Shown here: piece by piece, positions 1 through 6,576 of the stretch | How the letters are laid out: the number at the start of each line of letters is the position of its first letter | How positions within the stretch are numbered: position 1 is the first letter of the stretch | From: an uncultured Nitrososphaera sp. | GTDB taxonomy: Archaea > Thermoproteota > Nitrososphaeria > Nitrososphaerales > Nitrososphaeraceae | Assembly: GCF_946478925.1 (NCBI RefSeq) | Contig: NZ_CAMLDP010000056.1 | Coordinates: 1 to 13,213 of the forward strand | Direction of reading: 5' to 3' | Length of the DNA: 13,213 bases | Notes under the pieces: generated by a model | What the model saw: only the letters and a program-made list of their open reading frames with translations | What the model was told of the DNA's origin: nothing | The model's database searches: none | Translations under genes and position numbers: made by a program

Positions 1-1
1 C

Positions 2-190
2 GGTCCAAAGCCTGTGGAAACAGGTAAAGAATACGAAGTGCAGATAACTGAAACAAGCAGAAAGGGCGACGGCATTGCCAGAGTACAGGGATTCGTGATC
101 TTTGTTACGGGCGGCCAGGTCGGTCAGAAGGTCAAGGTAAAGATCACCAACGTAGGAAACAGGTTCGCCACAGCAGAAATCGCACAATAA
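2..190 (+). CDS. TRAM-domain small RNA-binding protein (5' end cut by window)
   Basis: The open frame runs from the window edge to TAA at 188-190 and gives 62 residues, so the N-terminus is missing. The readable part is almost all one TRAM domain: it begins with a GKEYEV strand, followed by a glycine-rich turn with KGDGIAR, a GFVIFV strand and a VGQKVKVKITNVG segment. TRAM is a five-stranded OB-like beta barrel found in tRNA-modifying enzymes. In archaea it also occurs as tiny stand-alone proteins that bind RNA and are thought to act as RNA chaperones, perhaps in place of bacterial cold-shock proteins. The match in length and pattern is good; only a few N-terminal residues are probably lost. 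Specific RNA targets cannot be read from the sequence. A hairpin with a T-run follows the stop codon, suggesting transcription ends here. Confidence 0.88.
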   Translation, partial: GPKPVETGKEYEVQITETSRKGDGIARVQGFVIFVTGGQVGQKVKVKITNVGNRFATAEIAQ

Positions 191-207
191 TCACGACCAA
201 CAAAAAC

Positions 208-243
208 GTGGCAATTGCCCAAAGCAACGTGCCACACTTTTTT
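208..243 (+). terminator. Hairpin plus T-run after the TRAM gene
   Basis: GTGGCA at 208-213 pairs with TGCCAC at 230-235 across a 16-base loop and is followed by six T residues at 238-243. It sits 18 bases past the TRAM stop codon and just before the end of the convergent isochorismatase gene. The loop includes another small palindrome, GGCAATTGCC, at 210-219, so an alternative fold exists. Archaeal termination depends mainly on the T-run; the stem may be supportive. Confidence 0.5.
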
Positions 244-253
244 CATCCCATCT

Positions 254-913
254 TTACTCGCTCTTTTGCTGCTGCACCTGCTTTTGAGGAGGAAGCGAAC
301 GCGCAAGCTCGTCGATTTCCATGACAAAGCCGTAATAGTCCTTCACTATTTCCAGCGTCGACTCGAAATGCTTGCGGTTGCCTGATGCGGTGGCGTCTGA
401 CACCAGCACCACGTCATAGCCGTTGTTGAACGCGTCACGGAGTGAGGTCTCGACGCAGATGGAAGTATCGATGCCGCAGAACAAGAGCGTGTCAACATTG
501 AGGCTCTTGAGCCACACGCCTATCTCGGTGTCGTGAAAAGCCGAATCCCTCCTCTTTACTACGATATGGTCTTCCGGCGCCGGCTTTATCTCGTCGACTA
601 TCCCGGCATCCCACGTGTCCCTGACGCATATTGGCCTTTTGCGTATCCTCTCCTCTCTTGCCTTTGGCAGGATCCTGTGCGATCTCGTGAGCAGGTCTAT
701 CCCGGATTTCTCTCTCACGGCCTGGGTGTAAAATACCGGCACGCCGGCGTCCCTGCACAGGGAGATGAGCCTCGCTATTTTCGGGATGACCTGCTGGTAG
801 TGCGCAGTCTCCATTCCGAGGAGGTCGTACGAGCCTCCCTTGCTTACAAAGCCGTTCTGCACGTCGATTACTACTAGGGCAGGGTTAATCTTGTGGCCCC
901 TGATGGTGGTCAT
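254..913 (-). CDS. Isochorismatase-family cysteine hydrolase
   Basis: This 219-residue protein has the full isochorismatase-like (cysteine hydrolase) fold signature. The catalytic triad can be assigned: Asp17 in VVIDVQNGF, Lys120 in VVKRRDSAF, and the nucleophile Cys153 in GIDTSICVETS. The glycine-isoleucine before the Cys region fits the usual cis-peptide segment. The family includes nicotinamidases, N-carbamoylsarcosine amidohydrolases, ureidoacrylate hydrolases and true isochorismatases, and the substrate cannot be fixed from sequence alone. No zinc-site pattern typical of nicotinamidase (D-x-H after the Asp motif) is evident, which argues against nicotinamidase. Length is normal for the family apart from a short Gln/Lys-rich tail. 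The ATG at 913 has a TATA-like box centred about 25 nt upstream, implying a leaderless or nearly leaderless transcript. It is probably monocistronic, since the upstream M50 gene on the same strand ends 53 bases away and a promoter lies between. Confidence 0.85.
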   Translation of the reverse strand: MTTIRGHKINPALVVIDVQNGFVSKGGSYDLLGMETAHYQQVIPKIARLISLCRDAGVPVFYTQAVREKSGIDLLTRSHRILPKAREERIRKRPICVRDTWDAGIVDEIKPAPEDHIVVKRRDSAFHDTEIGVWLKSLNVDTLLFCGIDTSICVETSLRDAFNNGYDVVLVSDATASGNRKHFESTLEIVKDYYGFVMEIDELARSLPPQKQVQQQKSE

Positions 914-932
914 GCCCTATAGATGCAAGCTC

Positions 933-942
933 GATTAAAAAG
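933..942 (-). promoter_or_regulatory. TATA-like box for the isochorismatase-family gene
   Basis: On the minus strand this reads as a T-run followed by AATC, centred about 25 nt before the ATG at 913. That spacing places the predicted transcription start essentially on the start codon. Confidence 0.45.
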
Positions 943-966
943 AGTTAAGCAAGCTCCATGCTCTGG

Positions 967-1773
967 CTAGGGAAATCCGAGGCCCCTGCCGGATGCAAAT
1001 CCTACTGCGAGGTAGAGGAGCGCCGATGCGGCCAGTGCAAGCACCCACACAATCTTGTTCCACGCGAATATCTTTTGCCCGTCAAGGCCCATGAACGGTA
1101 TCAGGTTAAAGATGGCTATCCACGCGTTGAACCTTGCGCCCAGCGCAAGCAGCTGCGAGTCTGAAAACAACATGAACGCAAGCAGCATGCCGGCGCCAAG
1201 CGCCACGTTGGTGAGCGGGCCCACGAGCGATATCTTGCCGTTTCTCCGCTCGCTCACGGATCCGCTTATGAACACGGCGCCAGGCGCTATGAACTTGAAC
1301 GGGAAGAACGGCATGGCCGACACCGCGGTAAAAAGCGCGCTAAAAAATATTACGCGAAACTCCGCCCATGCCCTGTAGAACTGGGCAAGGAATTTGTGCG
1401 CAAGCTCGTGGAGAAGAAACGCACTGACAAATATCGCTATGTATCCTGGCTGGAAGCGAAAGCCAAACATCGACATGCCGACGGCTGCTACAAGCGCCAT
1501 GCCTATGGCAAGGTGGGCTATCTCTGTCTTTGAGAACCTGAGAAATACGGTATTTTTCACGACGTTTGCGGCCCGCTCGCCCAGCCCTCCTCCCATGCCG
1601 CTCACGTATTCTACAAACTCCCTGTCCCTTTCAGGCTGGCGCATAAAGTCGTTTATGAACAGGCAGTTGTGGTTGGGGGGGAGCCTGTGTTCCGAGCAAA
1701 AGTAGCCCTTGCAGTAACGGCATCGGAACGAAAGCTTCTCTTCCTCCCACCTACCGCATATCCCGCATTCCAA
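967..1773 (-). CDS. AN1 zinc finger-M50 (site-2 type) membrane metalloprotease
   Basis: The protein has 268 residues. Residues 3-37 hold an AN1-type zinc finger with all eight ligands: C3, C6, C18, C21, C26, H29, H35 and C37. A linker (about 40-80) leads to a polytopic membrane region with hydrophobic stretches near 84-104, 110-128, 142-158, 182-203, 207-228 and 240-260. The zinc-protease motif HELAH is at 122-126, and the second M50 motif, with its metal-binding Asp, lies in NLIPFMGLDG (Asp231). This supports an intramembrane-cleaving site-2 protease relative. Such enzymes cut membrane-bound substrates, often anti-regulators; here the target is unknown. The start is TTG at 1773: an in-frame TAG lies immediately upstream, and any later start would remove the first zinc ligands. 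A TATA-like box lies about 31 nt upstream. The AN1 finger may bind a partner or ubiquitin-like modifier, but that is inference. Confidence 0.88.
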   Translation of the reverse strand: MECGICGRWEEEKLSFRCRYCKGYFCSEHRLPPNHNCLFINDFMRQPERDREFVEYVSGMGGGLGERAANVVKNTVFLRFSKTEIAHLAIGMALVAAVGMSMFGFRFQPGYIAIFVSAFLLHELAHKFLAQFYRAWAEFRVIFFSALFTAVSAMPFFPFKFIAPGAVFISGSVSERRNGKISLVGPLTNVALGAGMLLAFMLFSDSQLLALGARFNAWIAIFNLIPFMGLDGQKIFAWNKIVWVLALAASALLYLAVGFASGRGLGFP

Positions 1774-1798
1774 CTATGAAGAATATGTGCATTTCCAA

Positions 1799-1808
1799 GA
1801 TAAAAACC
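1799..1808 (-). promoter_or_regulatory. TATA-like box for the AN1-M50 protease gene
   Basis: The minus-strand sequence GGTTTTTATC is centred about 31 nt before the TTG start at 1773. It supports the TTG start and a leaderless transcript. It lies back-to-back with the promoter of the DUF2024 gene. Confidence 0.5.
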
Positions 1809-1815
1809 GCCGGCC

Positions 1816-1827
1816 AAAAAATTAAAA
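1816..1827 (+). promoter_or_regulatory. TATA-like box for the DUF2024 gene
   Basis: An A/T-only stretch (A6, TT, A4) is centred about 30 nt before the ATG at 1852. With the oppositely oriented box at 1799-1808 it forms a compact divergent promoter pair within about 80 bases. Confidence 0.5.
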
Positions 1828-1851
1828 GCCGTCTCTTCCAACTCTTGGCAT

Positions 1852-2175
1852 ATGCAACTTGAACCGTACCACGGCGGACGCAAAAAGGTCGTAGTGTACA
1901 ACACGTACGCTGACGGGGGCAAGCTCCACTTTGACGTCTTTATCCCGACAGACAAGTCCAACGCCGGACAAGTCCCAAAGGACATGGACGCCCAGGCGGT
2001 GGAGTACGCCAAGGAGTTCCTGAAGCTGATAGGCAAGCAGTCAAGCAACCTGATGGTGAACATGTGCGAGCGCTGCCACATCGACGACACCTCGCTCTAT
2101 TCAAACGAGCTGTGGCAGCTTCCCGAAAAAGAAGTGTTCATCTGGCCGATGGAAGGCTGCCCAAAGCCAAACTAG
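1852..2175 (+). CDS. DUF2024 family protein
   Basis: The 107-residue protein resembles the DUF2024 family: an N-terminal VYNTYADGGKLHFDVF block (about 15-30), a central helix with AVEYAKEFLKLIG (49-61), and a CERCH motif (C72, C75, H76), followed near the end by a GC pair at 102-103. The family is small, mostly bacterial and has no assigned reaction; the CxxCH-like pattern suggests a metal or redox site, but that is inference. It is somewhat longer than the roughly 85-residue members I recall, with extra residues at both ends. The ATG at 1852 has a TATA-like box about 30 nt upstream. The gene ends 17 bases from the end of the convergent gene, so there is little room for separate terminators. 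Confidence 0.7.
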   Translation: MQLEPYHGGRKKVVVYNTYADGGKLHFDVFIPTDKSNAGQVPKDMDAQAVEYAKEFLKLIGKQSSNLMVNMCERCHIDDTSLYSNELWQLPEKEVFIWPMEGCPKPN

Positions 2176-2192
2176 CTGGTAGTACAAGCGCT

Positions 2193-2816
2193 TTATTCCT
2201 GCTGCTTGTACCCGAAATTTTTCAGCTCTTTTAGAAACGTCCATTGCTCTTTTGCATCCGCACCCTTGCCAAGGCGGTAGAGTGCCCTTGTCAAGCTATT
2301 TTTCTCCTTTGCAAACGAGCTTGGGACGTGCATCGCAAGCAGGAACCCCTTTGTCGCAAACGCGTCCTTCCAGTCCTTCGGATAAGACATGTGCACGGGC
2401 GTAAAGTCGAGCGGTATCACTTCATGGGGCGGCCTCAGCTGTTGGTCGCGGTTCTGCCACAAATAGCCTACGTAGCCGGGGCTTGCGTCCCTGGCGCTTT
2501 TTCTGGGCTTTATCACCTGCTCCATTATCGCCGGGTCGTGCGTCCTTCCGACTATTACAAACGTGGTCCCGCCGTACCTTTTTGCAGCGGCTTCCCTTTT
2601 TGCGGCTTCTCTTGGGGCAGAGCCGCCTTTCTTGTTGAAAAAGCCCGTGATGTGGACCTGGATTATGGTCCTGTCCGGCTTGTAGCCAAACAGCTTTAGG
2701 TATTCGAGAATCTCTTCTCTCCTGTTGGGCGGAACCTCTCTTGACACGGCATGTTCGGCAACAGTCCTCTGAGCGATTGATGCCGGTTCCATGATATGCG
2801 TACATTTCCAAGACAT
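2193..2816 (-). CDS. Hypothetical protein, basic, no recognised family
   Basis: I do not recognise this protein (207 residues from the ATG at 2816, or 199 from the ATG at 2792). It looks soluble, with no signal peptide or membrane segment. Visible parts are a helix with RREEILEYLKLFG (32-44), strand-like IIQVHITGF (51-59), a very basic Ala/Lys/Arg-rich segment (62-80) and a following strand TTFVIVGR (84-91), then IPLDFTPVHMSYP (134-146), a hydrophobic strand FLLAMHVP (158-165) and a basic C-terminal helix. Excess Lys/Arg suggests nucleic-acid or other anionic binding, but only weakly. The downstream ATG (Met9) is favoured by a TATA-like TTTTTACA at 2819-2826, about 30 nt before 2792, matching the spacing seen for neighbours. 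Codon use looks like the surrounding genes, so there is no sign of recent transfer. Confidence 0.72.
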   Translation of the reverse strand: MSWKCTHIMEPASIAQRTVAEHAVSREVPPNRREEILEYLKLFGYKPDRTIIQVHITGFFNKKGGSAPREAAKREAAAKRYGGTTFVIVGRTHDPAIMEQVIKPRKSARDASPGYVGYLWQNRDQQLRPPHEVIPLDFTPVHMSYPKDWKDAFATKGFLLAMHVPSSFAKEKNSLTRALYRLGKGADAKEQWTFLKELKNFGYKQQE

Positions 2817-2818
2817 CT

Positions 2819-2826
2819 GTAAAAAC
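2819..2826 (-). promoter_or_regulatory. Possible TATA-like box for the 207-residue hypothetical gene
   Basis: The minus-strand sequence TTTTTACA is centred about 30 nt before the internal ATG at 2792. If this is the promoter, the longer ATG start at 2816 would lie upstream of the transcription start. An alternative A/T-rich box near 2836-2848 could serve the longer form. Confidence 0.3.
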
Positions 2827-2848
2827 AGTTTATCTTCTTACATAGTAA

Positions 2849-2858
2849 AGATAATAAG
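2849..2858 (+). promoter_or_regulatory. TATA-like box for the small four-cysteine protein gene
   Basis: AGATAATAAG is centred about 32 nt before the TTG at 2885, consistent with a leaderless transcript starting near that codon. Confidence 0.4.
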
Positions 2859-2884
2859 CAAAAACCCTAGAGCTTGATTTTGTC

Positions 2885-3094
2885 TTGCACGTAGCAATAA
2901 CGAAAAAACCTGAATCCGTGCGCTATACTTTTACGTGGTGCTGCACAAAGATGGCAGGGGCCAAGGAAAAGAACATGGTCAGGGTCACCCCGGACGGCTC
3001 TGTCGAGCTGTACGACAAAAAGGGCGAGCTAGTAGACCCCGACATGACCAGATGCCCCTTCTGCAAGACTGCCATAGTAATATCGCACGGCTGA
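2885..3094 (+). CDS. Small putative zinc-ribbon protein
   Basis: This 69-residue protein has no family I recognise. It has paired cysteines at C19-C20 and a CPFC knuckle at C57-C60, with His68 two residues from the end. Between them lies a strand-rich stretch (MVRVTPDGSVELYDKKGELV) that could form the beta hairpin of a zinc ribbon. Four cysteines in two clusters suggest one structural zinc, but CC instead of CxxC in the first cluster is unusual. The chosen start is TTG at 2885: no ATG occurs in frame until Met23, which would remove the first cysteine pair. A TATA-like box about 32 nt upstream supports the TTG; a GTG at 2918 is an alternative. It is divergent from the 207-residue hypothetical gene, and its end lies 35 bases from that of the convergent cyclase gene. 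Confidence 0.6.
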   Translation: MHVAITKKPESVRYTFTWCCTKMAGAKEKNMVRVTPDGSVELYDKKGELVDPDMTRCPFCKTAIVISHG

Positions 3095-3129
3095 CTGCGC
3101 AAAAAATATGCAGAGGCCCGCAGAGACTT

Positions 3130-3810
3130 TTAGGCCGCCATATCAACAATGTACAGGCTGTAGCCCGTTTCTGAAAACATGGGCGCGCCCTTTACCTCGG
3201 AAAACGCATAGCCGGGGACGTTCTTTGCCATTTCATACAACCCTTGACCTATCACGACTCCGCACGGCGGCGCAAGCGGGTTCATCTTGGAGCACATGTT
3301 GACCGGAGAGCCAAAGATGTCGTTTACGGACGACGTGGACATCCTTGCCACCACCACGGCGCCGTACTCGCAACTTATCCTGTATTTTATTCTCGGCAGG
3401 CCCTCGCTTTCCAAGAGCGCGTTCAGCTGCGGGCCCTTTTCGATCATGGCAAAACAGCACCTCAACACCTGCTCAAACGCCAGGACCTCGCCGGACTCCG
3501 TCGCAGGAAAGTAGTACAGCAGGCTGTCGCCGATGTTCTTGACCACGACTGCGCCGTTGCGGGAAACCACCTCTGCAAGGCCATTTAGGAAAATGCCGTA
3601 AAAGCGGCTGACCTTGTCCGGCGCCATCTTCATGGTCGCGGCGGTAGAGCCCACCATGTCGACGATGCCGACGCAATAGTTCCTAGTGGACGAAAAGAAC
3701 TGGAGCAGGAGGTCTATCTGCTGCTTTTCCTTCGTGTCATGCTCGGCCCCGGCTTCTGCCGCGGTGTGGGTCCTGTACTGGTCGTCGCGGTCGCCACTGG
3801 ACAATATCAA
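3130..3810 (-). CDS. Class III adenylate/guanylate cyclase-like protein
   Basis: The 226-residue protein consists of a class III nucleotidyl-cyclase homology domain from about residue 42 onward, preceded by about 40 polar residues with no recognisable domain. The two metal-binding aspartates are visible: Asp51 in VDMVGST and Asp95 in KNIGDSLLYYF. The downstream motif reads DIFGSPVNMCSKM: Asp164 and Asn171 are retained, but the position of the transition-state arginine is Lys175. It therefore may be a weak cyclase or a nucleotide-binding sensor. No membrane segment is present, so it should be cytosolic. It is the last gene of an operon with the receiver and sensor kinase genes. The first in-frame start after the receiver stop is TTG at 3810; a second TTG at 3804 has a GGTG (3813-3816) eight bases upstream, a better Shine-Dalgarno spacing, so 224 residues is equally likely. 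Confidence 0.82.
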   Translation of the reverse strand: MILSSGDRDDQYRTHTAAEAGAEHDTKEKQQIDLLLQFFSSTRNYCVGIVDMVGSTAATMKMAPDKVSRFYGIFLNGLAEVVSRNGAVVVKNIGDSLLYYFPATESGEVLAFEQVLRCCFAMIEKGPQLNALLESEGLPRIKYRISCEYGAVVVARMSTSSVNDIFGSPVNMCSKMNPLAPPCGVVIGQGLYEMAKNVPGYAFSEVKGAPMFSETGYSLYIVDMAA

Positions 3811-3819
3811 AACACCGTT

Positions 3820-4206
3820 CTAGCTCTTGGCCGCCGAGGCCCGCAGCTTGCCAATCTCTTCCACCTTTTCAAACAGCGTCTCTATTCTTACCGGCTTTCT
3901 CAGACACGAGTGCACGCCCTTTTTCACGAGCTCTGCCACTTCCGCGTCGGTGATGGAAGAAGCGGTGAAAAGCACTATTGGGCTGTCTCTTATTCTGCCC
4001 GACTGCACAAGTTTGTCAATCACGTCAAGGCCGGAAAAGTCCGGCATCGCAATGTCAAGGAAGACGAGGTCGAACTTGCCGCTGTTTATCATGGCAAGAC
4101 CCTCCCTGCCGTTGTCGGACGGCGTCACCTCGTGCCCGACGGTGGTGAGAACCTTGACGAGCAGGTCTGTTATGTCGTCGCTGTCGTCAATTATGAGGAT
4201 TCTCAT
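3820..4206 (-). CDS. Single-domain response regulator (CheY-like receiver)
   Basis: This 128-residue protein is one complete receiver domain with no output domain. The acidic pair is Asp7-Asp8 in IIDDSDD, the phospho-acceptor is Asp51 in VFLDIAMPDFSG, the switch threonine is Thr81 in LFTASS, and the conserved lysine is Lys104 in RKP. Such proteins take a phosphate from a histidine kinase and act by protein-protein contact. The ATG at 4206 lies 20 nt inside the 3' end of the sensor kinase gene, so the two are translationally linked and almost certainly partners. The cyclase-like gene begins about 10-16 nt after the stop, making that protein the most obvious output partner, although a phosphorelay to another protein is also possible. 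Confidence 0.93.
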   Translation of the reverse strand: MRILIIDDSDDITDLLVKVLTTVGHEVTPSDNGREGLAMINSGKFDLVFLDIAMPDFSGLDVIDKLVQSGRIRDSPIVLFTASSITDAEVAELVKKGVHSCLRKPVRIETLFEKVEEIGKLRASAAKS

Positions 4207-6526
4207 TTTTTGTTTCTCTCGGTAGACTGAAATAAAAACTAGAGCCCTTGCCCTCTTCGGTGTCGACCCATATCTGGCCGCCGAGGCCGGTAACTATGCC
4301 CTTTGATATGGCAAGCCCGAGGCCCGTCCCGCCGTGCTTGCGCTTTAGCGATGTATCGACCTGATAGAATTTCTTGAACAGGAACCGCTGCTTGTCCTTC
4401 GGTATCCCCGGCCCGTTGTCCCTGACTCCAAAGACAATGTCGCCGCCTCTCGATTCAGCTGTGAGCTCTATCCTGCCACCTGTCTTGGGGACGAAATCGA
4501 CCGAGTTGTACAGGAGCGCGTTTAGCACCTGCATTATCCTGGCTTCGTCCGACCGCAGCTTCAAGCCCGGCTGCGCATTTACCACAAACTCGATCTTGTT
4601 TTCCTTCATGACAAACTCCAAATCGCGCTCGACGTTTCTTATCACGCGGTCCACGTCCACCTCTCCGATGTTGAACTTGAACTCGTTCAGCTCTAGCTTT
4701 TGCGCGTCGAGCATGTCGCTCACCATCTTTTCCAGCTTGACCGCGTTCTTTTCAATCGTGTCGACCGCGGCGCGCTGCTCGCCTGAGAGCCTGCCAAGGA
4801 TTGTGTTTGACTTTAGCGCGCCGCACCACCCAATGATGGGGGTGAGCGGCGTCTTTAGCTCGTGTGACGCCATGCTGAGAAACTCGTCTTTCAGCTTGTC
4901 CTTGTGCCGGAGCTCCTCGTTAGTGACGTTCAGCTCCTCGACTTGCATCTTGATTATCTCGGTGTTTGCCCTGTCGCGCGCAAGCGCCTCGTTCAGGCGC
5001 TCCTCTGTGTTCTTTAGGTTGGTGATGTCGTTGTGTATCGCTATGTACTGCTTGGGTTGGCCGTCTTCGCCGAGGAACGGCACGATGGTGGTCTTGACCC
5101 AGTAAAAGCTCCCGTCCTTGGCCTTGTTCTTTATCTCGCCCTGCCATATCTGGCCGGAGGTGATGGTCTTCCACATCTCCTCGAAAAAGGTCGGAGAGTG
5201 GTATCCAGACTTTAAGAGCCGGTGGTTCTGCCCTATGAGCTCCTCCTCTGAATATTTCGATATTTCCGCGAACCTGCTGTTCACCTTTGTTATCGTGCCG
5301 TCCTTGTCAGTCACGGCCACGATGGCAGTAGCGTCCAGCGCGTTTGTCATGTCGGTGAGTTCTTTTGTCCTGTCGCGCACCAGCCGGTTCAGGTTCATGT
5401 TGGTCTCTAGCACGCTTTTTCGCATCATGTCAAACTGCCATGCAAGCCTGCCTACCTCGTCGCCGGACTCGACTTCTACTCTGTGGGTATAGTCGCCCTT
5501 TGAGATCTTGTCGGCGGCATCTTTGAGCCGCGTTATGGGCCTAGAGATGGTCTTTGACACGTACAGGGCTATGACGACTACCACGCCCGTGATGATTGCG
5601 CCCGCAATGAGGATGGCGTCGCGCAGCTGCGTCACGGGCTGGAATATCTCTGCCTCGTCAAACTCGGCAAGGAGCACGAACCCAAGGTCGCGGGCGCAGT
5701 ACGACGCCCCTACGATGGGTATGTTCCTGTAGTCCGGGTATACCGCAAAAATCTTGGCGCCTTCGTCAAAGCACCTGTTGGCGGGAAGGGTATTGACTGT
5801 CGTGCGAAAGGCGGCGTTTTCGATGAACCTCGACTCGGAGATGAGCGTCCTGTTGGCGTTTACAAGGTACACCTCGCCGGTCTCCCCGAGGCCCTCGCGG
5901 TTTAGAAGGATCTCGTCAAATTTCGCCGTATCCATCGTGGCAATCATGACGCCTATTGCCGGCGGCGTGCCTATCTGGCCGTTCTTGTATATCGGGACGG
6001 CGACTACGGCCTTGCGCTTGCCGTCAATCTGATCAAACTCTAGAAAGCTCTCGCTCATGCCGCGCAGAAACCGCCTGTCGCGCGACAGGTCCGCGCCTTC
6101 CTCGGACCGGTCGGACGAAAAAAGCACGTGCCCGCTTGAGCCAATCGCCTTGACGTTTTCAAGCCCCGCGGTGGTCCCGACGACCTGCCGGAAAGACTCG
6201 ATGCCTGCTGTAAAGTCGTTTCTGTATGCCTGCATCCTCTGGTCGCTTATCGACGAGCCGTTCTGGTTCAATTCCTCGATGGCTTGCTGCAGCGCGCTGT
6301 TTGTGAACATTAATCGTATCTGCTCTATCCTTGTGTCGACAAGCGAGCGTATGGCCGCGCCCCTGCCGGTGGACTCGCTTATCAGCTGGTCGCTGACTCT
6401 TTCGCGCAGCTGATTGTCGGCGGAGATGAAGCTGATGAGGGCGACTGCAAAAAGCGTTGTTATCGAAAGAAAGAGGCTGATAAACGTGATCTTGGACCTG
6501 ATGCTCAGAAAGACGGGCTGGTGCAA
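4187..6526 (-). CDS. Membrane sensor histidine kinase (Cache-HAMP-PAS-HisKA-HATPase)
   Basis: The protein has 779 residues. Domain order: membrane segment 1 (about 13-35); an extracytoplasmic double-Cache-like sensor (about 36-300, with GLGETGEVYLVN at 212-223); membrane segment 2 (about 303-323); HAMP (about 324-378, with TISRPITRLKDAADKI); a coiled coil; a PAS domain with PAC tail (about 395-505); another coiled coil (505-545); HisKA with phospho-acceptor His555 in SHELKTP; and the HATPase domain with an N-box around Asn674, DNGPGIP at 703-709 and GGTGLGLAI at 732-740. All key kinase residues are present, so it should be active. The Cache domain suggests a small-molecule ligand outside the cell; the PAS may add a second cytoplasmic input. 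The start is TTG at 6526: the next in-frame stop upstream is at 6569-6571, no ATG precedes membrane segment 1, and a TATA-like box lies about 32 nt upstream. The 3' end overlaps the receiver gene by 20 nt. Confidence 0.93.
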   Translation of the reverse strand: MHQPVFLSIRSKITFISLFLSITTLFAVALISFISADNQLRERVSDQLISESTGRGAAIRSLVDTRIEQIRLMFTNSALQQAIEELNQNGSSISDQRMQAYRNDFTAGIESFRQVVGTTAGLENVKAIGSSGHVLFSSDRSEEGADLSRDRRFLRGMSESFLEFDQIDGKRKAVVAVPIYKNGQIGTPPAIGVMIATMDTAKFDEILLNREGLGETGEVYLVNANRTLISESRFIENAAFRTTVNTLPANRCFDEGAKIFAVYPDYRNIPIVGASYCARDLGFVLLAEFDEAEIFQPVTQLRDAILIAGAIITGVVVVIALYVSKTISRPITRLKDAADKISKGDYTHRVEVESGDEVGRLAWQFDMMRKSVLETNMNLNRLVRDRTKELTDMTNALDATAIVAVTDKDGTITKVNSRFAEISKYSEEELIGQNHRLLKSGYHSPTFFEEMWKTITSGQIWQGEIKNKAKDGSFYWVKTTIVPFLGEDGQPKQYIAIHNDITNLKNTEERLNEALARDRANTEIIKMQVEELNVTNEELRHKDKLKDEFLSMASHELKTPLTPIIGWCGALKSNTILGRLSGEQRAAVDTIEKNAVKLEKMVSDMLDAQKLELNEFKFNIGEVDVDRVIRNVERDLEFVMKENKIEFVVNAQPGLKLRSDEARIMQVLNALLYNSVDFVPKTGGRIELTAESRGGDIVFGVRDNGPGIPKDKQRFLFKKFYQVDTSLKRKHGGTGLGLAISKGIVTGLGGQIWVDTEEGKGSSFYFSLPRETKNENPHN

Positions 6527-6552
6527 AAGACGCGGTAGATTGCGTCCCGCGA

Positions 6553-6562
6553 GAAATAAAAA
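6553..6562 (-). promoter_or_regulatory. TATA-like box for the kinase-receiver-cyclase operon
   Basis: The minus-strand TTTTTATTTC is centred about 32 nt before the TTG start of the kinase. It lies in the short gap after the APC transporter gene, which indicates that the signalling operon has its own promoter rather than reading through. Confidence 0.5.
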
Positions 6563-6576
6563 CGATATCTATGTTG

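Noticed and set aside
254..913. Calling the cysteine hydrolase a nicotinamidase
   Set aside because: The triad is shared by the whole superfamily and the Asp/His metal site expected for nicotinamidase is not evident.
4374..5105. Long plus-strand open frame of 243 codons opposite the sensor kinase gene
   Set aside because: It is Ser/Phe/Leu-rich low-complexity sequence antisense to the well-supported HisKA/HATPase region, with no domain or promoter of its own; it is a shadow of codon bias.
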